Assembly (NCBI GenBank): GCA_024276675.1
Contig: JAJRWT010000115.1
Span: 62,001 to 126,000 of the forward strand
Reading direction: 5' to 3'
Length of the DNA: 64,000 nucleotides
Source of the DNA: Myxococcota bacterium
Lineage (GTDB): Bacteria; Myxococcota_A; UBA796; JAFGLY01
Shown: piece after piece, positions 16,643 through 24,406 of the stretch
Layout of the letters: the number at the start of each line of letters is the position of its first letter
How positions within the stretch are numbered: position 1 is the stretch's first letter
The notes under the pieces: model-generated
The model's input: only the letters and a program-made list of their open reading frames with translations
The model's database searches: none
What the model was told of the DNA's origin: nothing
Program-made: the position numbers and the translations under genes

Positions 16643-19282
16643 ATGGATGCCGCCGAGCGCAAGCCTCTCGATCTCTTCGATGCCCGGGCGGGGGACAGGA
16701 TGAGAACCGGCGGCAAGGCCTCCGCCCTGGCGATACTCGGCGCCAGAGGTCTGCCCGTGCCGGATGCCCTGGTGATCCCATGGCAGACGTTCCACCATTT
16801 CCTGCAAACCAGGGGCCTCTGGCAAAGCGCCCGGAGCTACTTCCATGGCGGGGATCCCGACCGCGCCCCCCCCCTGCGCTCAGCCATCTCCACCGCAAGT
16901 CTTCCGGGGGCCCTGAAAGCAGATCTGCTGCGCCGGACACAACGGCTGGGTCCGCTATTGGCAGTTCGTTCCTCCGGCATCGACGAGGACTCCGAAAACG
17001 CCTCATACGCGGGAATCTTCCACTCCGAGCTGGCTGTACGCCCGGGCGACCACCTGGAGAGGGCGATCCTCTCCTGTTGGGCCGCCGTCTTCCATCCACG
17101 AGTGGCTGCATACCGTGGACGAAACAACAGAACGCTGGTGCCTCGAATAGCGGTGATCATCCAACGGCTCGTCCGAGCGAGAGTGGCAGGCGTTCTTTTC
17201 ACCATGAACCCCATGAACGGGAGTTGGCGAGAGATCACCGTCGAAGCGGTCTGGGGGATGGGAGAATCTCTCGTGGCCGGACAGGTGGTGCCGGATCACT
17301 TCCTCGTGGCCCGGCCCCGCCGCCTGCCTGCTCCCATTCAACGCCTGGCCGCCCGAATCCATCTGGACATCGTACAGAAAAGCTCAGGATTTCAGGACCG
17401 ACAACTTTCTGTCGGACCAAGGGGTCTTGCCTGGGAACCAGTTCCACAGAACATGCTTCGAACGCCCAAGCTCTCCTCCGGGGATGTACTGGCACTGTGT
17501 CGTCTCGCCCTCAAGGCGGAGGCCATACGCCGGCAAGCACAGGATCTGGAGTGGGCACAGGACTCGGCAGGTCGCTTCGTGCTCTTGCAGGCCAGACCCA
17601 TCACCACCAGGGCCACATCCATGAGGCCATCCAACATTCTCTGGACCAGGCGTTTCATCGGTGAACGCTGGTCAGAACCTGCCAGCCCCCTGGGCTGGTC
17701 CCTGGTGGAACCCATGCTCGACAGTTTCATCAGTTACCCCAGGACCTCTCGCCGCTACCTGGGAGCCGCCGAGGCTCTACGCCTGGTGGAGGGGGCTCCA
17801 TACATCAACGCCACTGTTTTTCGTCACCTCGCTTTCAAGCTTCCTGGCTACCCCCCCCCGCGCTTCATGATGGACATGCTGCCTCCCCATGAAGAACGCG
17901 CATGGATGTCGCGTTTCGCCACTCCTCCGGACCTGGCCGTCTACGCTTCGATATTGAACGAAACCTTCAGAGAACGTCGCTGGCGACGATTCCGCTGGAA
18001 TCCCCTCACCAACCACCTGGCCTGGGACCAACTGGAAAAACGCCTGGACAAGGTGCTGCCTACGCTGCTTCCAACACCTGGAATCGCACCTGCCGAGGCA
18101 TTGGAGAAGGCGGCAGCCGGCATGGATCTGGCCCGGGAGTACGTGAAGGTACACGTCACCAGCCTTCTCTTCGCCAACATCCTCTACCAGGTCGTCGATG
18201 GTCTCATGCGACTATGGCTGGGCACGGAAGGAAGCAGTCTCTCTGTACGTATACTCCGCTCACCCGAAGGAAACATGACAGTAGAGACCAACCACCAGCT
18301 CTGGCGGCTCGCCCGACTGTCCCAACGCCTGGGTATCTCCCTGGATGATCCCCCCGATCCCGGCACGCAATTTGGCGAGGCCCTGGCGACCTTCCTCCGA
18401 CAGCATGGGCACAGGAGCGACGCCTCGTGGGAGATCATGAGCCCCTGTTGGGCCGACAACCCCGAAAGGGTCCTCTCGATGTTGCGCCGTTACCTGGATT
18501 CGCCCGAAACCATGGATCCGGCCAGACTGGCAAGTGAACAGGCCCGGGCAGCGGAGTCGGGAATCGAACGACTGAAGGAAATCCTGGACCGGCAGGAAAA
18601 ACAACGCCTGGGTCGCCAATGGAGGAAAATTCTCCTCATGTACCTGATTCCCCTGACACGCAAGTACATTCTCCTGCGTGAAAACCAACGCTACCACTTC
18701 GACCGCCTGCTCTTCACCGTGAAGAAAAACTTCCTTTCAATTGGCGAGCGGCTCTGTGAACAAGGGCTCCTCGGGCATCCCGGGGAGATCCGTTTTCTGC
18801 GCATTGACGAGATCACCTGCCTGTCGAATGGGACGCTGGCTCCTTCACGGGCCCTGGAGCTCATCGCGGAGAGACGCTCAAGGCAGACGCGCCTGTCGTC
18901 CATTTCACCACCGGACTTCATCGTCGATGACAAACCGCTCCCAACCGAACCCGATTCAGGGCACCGCCTGGTGGGTCAGGGGGCTTCTCCGGGAATCAGC
19001 CGCGGCAAAGCCAGGATTATCCACACCATCGACACCGCCCAGCGCCTGGAAAAAGGCGAAATCCTGGTCACCCGTGCCACCGACCCGGGCTGGACTCCAC
19101 TGTTTCTCGTGGCAGGAGGGCTGGTGCTGGAGATGGGGGGGCAGCTTTCCCATGGAGCGGTCGTGGCACGCGAGTACAGCCTCCCTGCCGTGGTCAATAT
19201 CCGCTCCGCCACAAAGCTGCTGGAAACCGGGCAGGATCTTATGGTGGATGGGACCAGGGGTCTAGTCTGGATATTGGATTGA
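16643..19282 (+). CDS. PEP-synthase / rifampicin-phosphotransferase-like enzyme
   Basis: The 879-residue protein has three parts. The N-terminal ATP-grasp PPDK domain contains GGKASALAILGARGLPVP, LLAVRSSGIDEDSENASYAG, VAGVLFTMNPMNG and VLLQARPIT. A unique helical middle spans about 330-760. The C-terminal swivelling domain has the phosphorylatable His in GGQLSHGAVVAREYSLPAVV. This order and length match rifampicin phosphotransferase (about 865 residues), which moves the beta-phosphate of ATP to the drug through the histidine. PEP synthase shares only the end domains. The true substrate is unknown. ATG 16643 has GGAG upstream. A glycosyltransferase gene begins 26 bases after its stop. Confidence 0.75.
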   Translation: MDAAERKPLDLFDARAGDRMRTGGKASALAILGARGLPVPDALVIPWQTFHHFLQTRGLWQSARSYFHGGDPDRAPPLRSAISTASLPGALKADLLRRTQRLGPLLAVRSSGIDEDSENASYAGIFHSELAVRPGDHLERAILSCWAAVFHPRVAAYRGRNNRTLVPRIAVIIQRLVRARVAGVLFTMNPMNGSWREITVEAVWGMGESLVAGQVVPDHFLVARPRRLPAPIQRLAARIHLDIVQKSSGFQDRQLSVGPRGLAWEPVPQNMLRTPKLSSGDVLALCRLALKAEAIRRQAQDLEWAQDSAGRFVLLQARPITTRATSMRPSNILWTRRFIGERWSEPASPLGWSLVEPMLDSFISYPRTSRRYLGAAEALRLVEGAPYINATVFRHLAFKLPGYPPPRFMMDMLPPHEERAWMSRFATPPDLAVYASILNETFRERRWRRFRWNPLTNHLAWDQLEKRLDKVLPTLLPTPGIAPAEALEKAAAGMDLAREYVKVHVTSLLFANILYQVVDGLMRLWLGTEGSSLSVRILRSPEGNMTVETNHQLWRLARLSQRLGISLDDPPDPGTQFGEALATFLRQHGHRSDASWEIMSPCWADNPERVLSMLRRYLDSPETMDPARLASEQARAAESGIERLKEILDRQEKQRLGRQWRKILLMYLIPLTRKYILLRENQRYHFDRLLFTVKKNFLSIGERLCEQGLLGHPGEIRFLRIDEITCLSNGTLAPSRALELIAERRSRQTRLSSISPPDFIVDDKPLPTEPDSGHRLVGQGASPGISRGKARIIHTIDTAQRLEKGEILVTRATDPGWTPLFLVAGGLVLEMGGQLSHGAVVAREYSLPAVVNIRSATKLLETGQDLMVDGTRGLVWILD

Positions 19283-19308
19283 AGCTTGGGCAACGGGAAC
19301 AATCCAGC

Positions 19309-20301
19309 ATGGAAATCAGCGTGATAATCCCGACCGTTCGAGGAGGCGAGGGCCTGGGCCGCTGCCTGGGCTCTCTCCTGGAGCAGAGCCATCCTCCCAT
19401 GGAAATAATCTTGGTGGTGGCCAGCGGTCGAGAAATAGCATCATGGGACGTATTTCCCACAAAGATCCCTATAAAAGTCATATACACGAGTAATAGACTC
19501 CACTACGCCAGAGCTGCCAACGCGGGATTATCCAACGCCAGCGGAACCCACTTGTTGTTCCTGAACGATGACACGGTCTGCCTGCCCGGTTTCCTGGCAG
19601 CCATGACTGCCAGCGCCCGGGAACACGATCCGGCCATCCACGCCCCACGCATCCTGCTGGCGGATAGCGACGGAAAGGTGGAAAATACCGGGCACAGCCT
19701 GTTTCCCGATGGTCTCAACTGGGCACGAGGAAGAGGCCGACCCGATGGCAGCGAGTTTGACGAACCGTGTACCGTGGGCGCCGTCAGCGGTGCGGCCTTC
19801 CTTGTCCCACACCCCCTGATGCGAGAACTGCGGGGCTTCGACGCTCACCTGGATGCCTTTGGAGAAGACGCCGATCTTTCGCTCCGAGCGGTACGCCGCG
19901 GAGTCCCGCTCATCTACGTACCGGGGGCAAGGGTACTTCACGAGCTGGGTTCCAGTTATGGCCGCCGCTCCTTGCGCAAGATCTACCTCATGGAGAGAAA
20001 CCGGGTCCGCCTGTCGGTCAGGAGCCTACCTGTTTCACTCCTGCCATTCATGCCCGCATCCACCCTGGGAAGATGGCTCCTCTTGATGGCAGCGTCCAAC
20101 ACGCGCCGAAGTTGGCATGGATTTCTGGGCCTTCCCCAGGCCTTGGCGGCTTGTGCGGGCGGCGTTGCGGGCTGGGTCTATTTCCGGGAAGCCTGGTCAC
20201 GACGATGCTCCGATTCCCGGCAATGGGTCGTGGGAGAATCCGGCATGTGGCGGCACATGCTCAAGGAGCGTGTGCGCCTTCACGAGGTTTTCCCAAAATA
20301 G
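19309..20301 (+). CDS. Glycosyltransferase family 2 (rhamnosyltransferase-like)
   Basis: The 330-residue protein starts MEISVIIPTVRGGEGL and shows the GT-A nucleotide-sugar fold. Features are NAGLSNASGTHLLFLNDDT (the DxD-type metal site is NDDT), GAVSGAAFLVPHPLMREL, and FGEDADLSLRAVRRG with the usual ED catalytic region. The final 60 residues include a hydrophobic segment, so membrane association is possible. Such enzymes add single sugars to cell-surface glycans or lipids. The start at 19309 is taken because the GT2 fold begins there; the frame opens at a TTG (19279) that touches the preceding stop. It probably shares a transcript with the PEP-type enzyme. Confidence 0.82.
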   Translation: MEISVIIPTVRGGEGLGRCLGSLLEQSHPPMEIILVVASGREIASWDVFPTKIPIKVIYTSNRLHYARAANAGLSNASGTHLLFLNDDTVCLPGFLAAMTASAREHDPAIHAPRILLADSDGKVENTGHSLFPDGLNWARGRGRPDGSEFDEPCTVGAVSGAAFLVPHPLMRELRGFDAHLDAFGEDADLSLRAVRRGVPLIYVPGARVLHELGSSYGRRSLRKIYLMERNRVRLSVRSLPVSLLPFMPASTLGRWLLLMAASNTRRSWHGFLGLPQALAACAGGVAGWVYFREAWSRRCSDSRQWVVGESGMWRHMLKERVRLHEVFPK

Positions 20302-20319
20302 GAACCAACAACTCCCGGT

Positions 20320-20694
20320 TCACTCCACACTCTTCAACTGGTAGCCGCACCAGCTACAGGTTTCGTTCAGGACTCCCTCCTTGTCCTGCACAATGCCTCC
20401 GCAGCCGGGACATGTGAGTTTGCCCAGAACCCTGGCCTGGGAGCGCATGAGGCGCTCCATGGCCTGCTGCCGCGTAGCTGATTCGGGAAGGTGCAGAAAT
20501 CCGCGAAAGGGCTCTTCTTCCAGCGGCAGTTCTTCTCCCCGCACGGAGCAGAGCATCAACTTGAGAACCACTGCGCGAAGCTCACGCAGTTCCTGCCGCA
20601 AATGCGCCATTCCCTGCATGGTGTGGCCCGCTGCCTCGTCCATTCGCCTGAAACGGAATCGGTCGCCATCGAACCAGTCATCACTGTGGGACAT
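20320..20694 (-). CDS. Hypothetical protein with C-terminal zinc ribbon
   Basis: This is a 124-residue unknown. Residues 25-85 are predicted helical and charged. The C-terminus carries LTCPGCGGIVQDKEG and then CSWCGYQLKS, a four-cysteine zinc ribbon of rubredoxin-like spacing (two CxxC knuckles 16 residues apart). GGAG lies just before ATG 20694. It is convergent with the glycosyltransferase and upstream of no obvious partner; rsmB ends 150 bases away on its upstream side. Function not assigned. Confidence 0.65.
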   Translation of the reverse strand: MSHSDDWFDGDRFRFRRMDEAAGHTMQGMAHLRQELRELRAVVLKLMLCSVRGEELPLEEEPFRGFLHLPESATRQQAMERLMRSQARVLGKLTCPGCGGIVQDKEGVLNETCSWCGYQLKSVE

Positions 20695-20843
20695 GCATAC
20701 TCCGCCCGACTCGTCTTGAAATCGTTCACCGCCCCCCGGCTGGATCCGGAGGGAAGACCAGGCATGAAAAATCTGCTCCGGTCAACACAATAACAGATTC
20801 CTCTGAAACCGGTTGTGACCCAGGGGACCGACAGTTCGGCAGA

Positions 20844-22154
20844 TCAACCCCTTCGGCGGAGTATCACCGCGAAAAAGCCGTCCGTTCCGGTCCTGTGCGG
20901 CCACAGCAGGCCATCGTCCCCGGGGTTGCCCAAGGCGCCGCAACGCGACAGGTCAGGATACTCGGCCAACAACCATTCCACCTGTCCCTGGTTTTCCTGT
21001 CGCAGCAGGGAGCAGGTGGCATAGACCAGGTGTCCTCCTGGCCTCAGGACCTCCAGAGCCCGACGAAGGATCTCCCTCTGGCGCCGCTGCATGGAATGAA
21101 CTGCCTCCCTGCCGAGAGCAAATCGGTATTCCGGATGCCGTCGCAGCACCCCGGAGCCTGAGCAGGGAGCATCCACCAGCACCGTGTCCGCCCAATCAGG
21201 GGGGACCGGAACGAGGCCCCCGGGCGAGAGAATATCGGTGCGTATGGACAACCGGGCCCTGTGGGCGCGACGTGTCAAAGTCCGCAAGGCAGCGGGTCTG
21301 ACATCCAGGGCCCAGACCCGGGCCCCGGAGGCGGCCATGGCCAGGCTCTTTCCGCCGGCTCCTGCGCAGAAATCCAACACGCGCGAACCCGGGCCCCGCT
21401 CCCAAAGCTGTGCAACCATCTGGCTGCCTTCGTCCTGGATCTCGAAGAAGCCCTCCCTGAACGAAGAGAGCAGGTGCAGATCTGGATGGCCATCCACCAG
21501 GAGACAGTCGGGGGAAAGGTTGGAAGGTCGGGTCCCCAGGCCCTCGCTGGAAAGTCGTCTGGCCAGGCAATCCCTGTCGCCGAAGTTGCGGTTCACTCTT
21601 ATTGCCACCCGAGGTCTGCTCACCAGGGCGGCCAGGAAACGGGGAGCCTCGCCACCCAGCACGCCCAGCCATTGCCGGGCCACCCACGATGGAAGGGAGC
21701 CACCCACCGCCATGGCATGGACAGGCTGGATCCTGGCCGCCCGCCGGGCAAGCTCGTCCGGTGCTCGCCACAACGGAGAAAAATCCTGCCCCGGAAGCTG
21801 AGCCGCAGCAGAGCCAGGACTGATACACCGAGCAAGGACCAGGAGAGCCAACATGCGCCTCAAGCCAGGTTCCACACTTTTCTCGTCACTCCCCAGAAGG
21901 AACTCCAGGACAGCCCCATGACGAATCATGCCGTAGAGAATCCGTGAAGCTAGCTTCCGGCCCTTGGAGCCCAGGCTCCTGGAATGCCTACGAAGTGAAC
22001 TGCGAAGCAGGATGGAGGCCCTTCCGGGCTCTCGTTCCAAGGATGCCCAGGTTTCCAGGATTACTCCTCGGATCAGCCCCGGACGGGCTGCACGGGAGAA
22101 ATCCAGGCCTGCCCCTTCGTCCCAGGACGGCAGACCGGCACACAGCAACTGCAC
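20844..22154 (-). CDS. rsmB: 16S rRNA cytosine-C5 methyltransferase, RsmB type
   Basis: The 436-residue protein has an N-terminal NusB-like helical domain (about 20-150) and a C-terminal SAM methyltransferase domain. Motifs are VLDFCAGAGGKSLAMAASGA (SAM site), LVDAPCSGSGVLRRHPE with the motif IV Cys, and YATCSLLRQENQGQV with the motif VI nucleophilic Cys. The RsmB family methylates C967 of 16S rRNA. The GTG at 22154 gives full family length, but no ribosome site is evident and a slightly later start is possible. It lies 20 bases after a small hypothetical gene on the same strand. Confidence 0.85.
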   Translation of the reverse strand: MQLLCAGLPSWDEGAGLDFSRAARPGLIRGVILETWASLEREPGRASILLRSSLRRHSRSLGSKGRKLASRILYGMIRHGAVLEFLLGSDEKSVEPGLRRMLALLVLARCISPGSAAAQLPGQDFSPLWRAPDELARRAARIQPVHAMAVGGSLPSWVARQWLGVLGGEAPRFLAALVSRPRVAIRVNRNFGDRDCLARRLSSEGLGTRPSNLSPDCLLVDGHPDLHLLSSFREGFFEIQDEGSQMVAQLWERGPGSRVLDFCAGAGGKSLAMAASGARVWALDVRPAALRTLTRRAHRARLSIRTDILSPGGLVPVPPDWADTVLVDAPCSGSGVLRRHPEYRFALGREAVHSMQRRQREILRRALEVLRPGGHLVYATCSLLRQENQGQVEWLLAEYPDLSRCGALGNPGDDGLLWPHRTGTDGFFAVILRRRG

Positions 22155-22174
22155 CGGATCGGGCTGGTTCGGGG

Positions 22175-22630
22175 TCAGGTCGATCCCCGATTATAAGTCA
22201 GCACAAGGCCCGGCTCCTGCTCTCCAGGGAGTGTAATCGAGCATCGCCAGCCAGACGCCAAGGGTTGCAGCAGCACCTTGGGACCAGCCGTACCGGTCAC
22301 CCAACGCAGCCCCGCCATGGACGGCACCACCGGATACTCCCTGCGATATCCGTCCGACATGATGTGTATGACCCGGAAACCAAGCTCCACAGGATCGTAT
22401 CGGTATAAGGAGATGTCCTGGTGGACCAGGGAACCGTCGGTCCTGCGCAGTTGCTCCTTCAACTCCAGCCAGCTCCCGTCCAGCAAGGCCCGGCCCGTGG
22501 CCCTGGATTGCACTGACATGCCATGGTCCAGTCCCGCACCGACCCACTCACCCTCCAGGAAACCAAGACATTCCATGTGAAGGAAGCCTTGCCGCCCTGG
22601 CTCCTGCACCCAAGCATCCCTTTCCCCCAC
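22175..22630 (-). CDS. Hypothetical protein, possible DUF1579/lipocalin-like fold
   Basis: This is a 151-residue protein with no signal peptide. The segment CLGFLEGEWVGAGLDHGMSV, followed by alternating strands (GRALLDGSWLELKEQLR, LYRYDPVELGFRVIHI), resembles small beta-barrel proteins of the DUF1579/nitrobindin-like type, which open with an LxGxWxGxG motif. That assignment is by resemblance only. GTG 22630 is supported by GGGAGGTG seven to eight bases upstream. It is the first gene before rsmB and diverges from the cytochrome gene. Confidence 0.55.
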   Translation of the reverse strand: MGERDAWVQEPGRQGFLHMECLGFLEGEWVGAGLDHGMSVQSRATGRALLDGSWLELKEQLRRTDGSLVHQDISLYRYDPVELGFRVIHIMSDGYRREYPVVPSMAGLRWVTGTAGPKVLLQPLASGWRCSITLPGEQEPGLVLTYNRGST

Positions 22631-22814
22631 CGTTCACCTCCCAGCCCGCAGGATGATACATAGCTGGCACCACGCCAGCGGAAAAGGCCACGGGCCTGCT
22701 TTTCCCGCACCGTCACATCATCTCACGTTTCGAACGGCATCGTAGACGGCTCCCAGGAGCCGCGGCACACCATCCGGAACCAATCGAGAGCTTTCCACCG
22801 GAGTCCTGAAGCCC

Positions 22815-24356
22815 ATGTTCACCACGCTGTTCATCTTGACGCTGCTCTGCTGGCCGACCCTCTCGGGACTTGCAATGGGCTCACCTTCGGTCGCCGCCGC
22901 CCAGGACTCCCAGGCACACCGACTCCAGCGTGATCTCAACCCTGTACCCGAGGAGCCCCCCCCTTCGGAGTCCGTTTCCACCGCCCCACCCACCAGCTTG
23001 GATGAAAGGGGCTGGCACAATGGAACAATCGCCGCTGCCGCCGGAAACCTGCTGGCCCAATCCGAAAAGCAGAACATCCAGCTTCCGCCCCAGGTGCTGG
23101 AATTCGTGAGCGGGCCAACATTCATCCTCTATTTTTCCGCACGTTGCCCCCACTGCATCGACGTCATTTCAGAGATAAACGAACTTTCCAGGCGGCTCTC
23201 TGGCGTTGTCCCATTCATGGCCGTTGGTTCATCCAACAGCCGACGAACGGAAGTGGAAGCATTCCGAACCCAGTACAAGGTGCCCTTTCCCATCGTCTAC
23301 GACGAAGGAGCCGCCTTCGCTGCGGCGAGCGGGCTCGGCTCCACACCCAGCGTGCTTGTCGTGGAAGAATCTCCCCACAGCTCCGAATCAGGGCAACCGA
23401 GCAACGCCGTCGTGCTGGACGCCTACCTTCCCTACATCAGGGGCAGCGCGGCCATCGTGGAGATGCGTCTGCGGGGCGAAACAGAGACGGTCCTGCAAAG
23501 AGGAGATTACGTCGGCTATCTCACCTGTTCATCCTGTCACCTGGAAGAAGCTCGTTCCTGGTCCGCAACCCATCACTCCCTGGCCTACTACAGCCTTCTC
23601 AGGTACGGCGATGCCGAATCACCTTCCTGCCTGCCCTGCCATGTCACAAACCTGGCAGGCACCGCCACCGGAGCTTCCAGCGGCGGAGAGTCCTTTCGGT
23701 TGAATGACCACAGATCGCCGATGAGCAACGTCACCTGTGAATCCTGCCACACGGCCAGCGGTCCCCACGACGGTGAAGGGGGCGATCCCGCCGCCACCTG
23801 CGCCACCTGCCACAGCCCGGAACACAGCTTTTTCAAACCGGAAACGGCCATGGCACTGATAGACCATTACAAGGCGATGGACATCTCCGACGATCAGCTC
23901 ACAGAGATCCGCCTGTCCATGGCGGAGGGCAGCGCTCCGAGACCGCTCCTGGAGCCGCCACCGGGCCACATGGCCGGCCCACGGTCCTGCAAAAAGTGCC
24001 ACAGCCGCCAGTACCGCTCATGGAAGAAGAGCCCACACTCAACGGCCTACACGCAGCTCGATCCCCAGGATGCAGCCCGGCCGGAGTGCATCTCATGCCA
24101 TTCAACGCTCATTGTTGACGACACTACCATGCCGGGAGATTTCAACGGCTCTGCTCCCGCCCCCCAGGGAGTGTCCTGCGAGAGCTGCCATGGCCCGGGA
24201 CAGGACCACGTGAACTCCCCGGCTCCAGACAACATCAGGGGACTGCAAAGCCGATTTCCCCAATGCTCCGTCGAAGCGCTCTGTACCACCTGCCATACCC
24301 AGGAGTGGGACGAAAACTGGAATCTCATGGACAGACTCCAGGAAGTACGCCACTGA
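22815..24356 (+). CDS. Thioredoxin-like/octaheme cytochrome c fusion protein
   Basis: The 513-residue protein has an N-terminal signal peptide (hydrophobic 3-22, AAA-type cleavage region near 29). A thioredoxin-like domain covers about 85-215, with the redox motif CPHC at 111-114 and the cis-Pro region GLGSTPSVLVVEE. The rest (238-494) carries eight CxxCH haem sites: CSSCH, CLPCH, CESCH, CATCH, CKKCH, CISCH, CESCH and CTTCH. It is therefore a predicted periplasmic octahaem cytochrome in the cytochrome c554-like class. The electron donor, acceptor and substrate are unknown. It stands alone, divergent from the rsmB operon and convergent with the ABC gene. Confidence 0.85.
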   Translation: MFTTLFILTLLCWPTLSGLAMGSPSVAAAQDSQAHRLQRDLNPVPEEPPPSESVSTAPPTSLDERGWHNGTIAAAAGNLLAQSEKQNIQLPPQVLEFVSGPTFILYFSARCPHCIDVISEINELSRRLSGVVPFMAVGSSNSRRTEVEAFRTQYKVPFPIVYDEGAAFAAASGLGSTPSVLVVEESPHSSESGQPSNAVVLDAYLPYIRGSAAIVEMRLRGETETVLQRGDYVGYLTCSSCHLEEARSWSATHHSLAYYSLLRYGDAESPSCLPCHVTNLAGTATGASSGGESFRLNDHRSPMSNVTCESCHTASGPHDGEGGDPAATCATCHSPEHSFFKPETAMALIDHYKAMDISDDQLTEIRLSMAEGSAPRPLLEPPPGHMAGPRSCKKCHSRQYRSWKKSPHSTAYTQLDPQDAARPECISCHSTLIVDDTTMPGDFNGSAPAPQGVSCESCHGPGQDHVNSPAPDNIRGLQSRFPQCSVEALCTTCHTQEWDENWNLMDRLQEVRH

Positions 24357-24406
24357 TCACCAGGCATCGGAAATCACCCCGCGACCGGGCAGGCCCGGGG
24401 AGGGGC

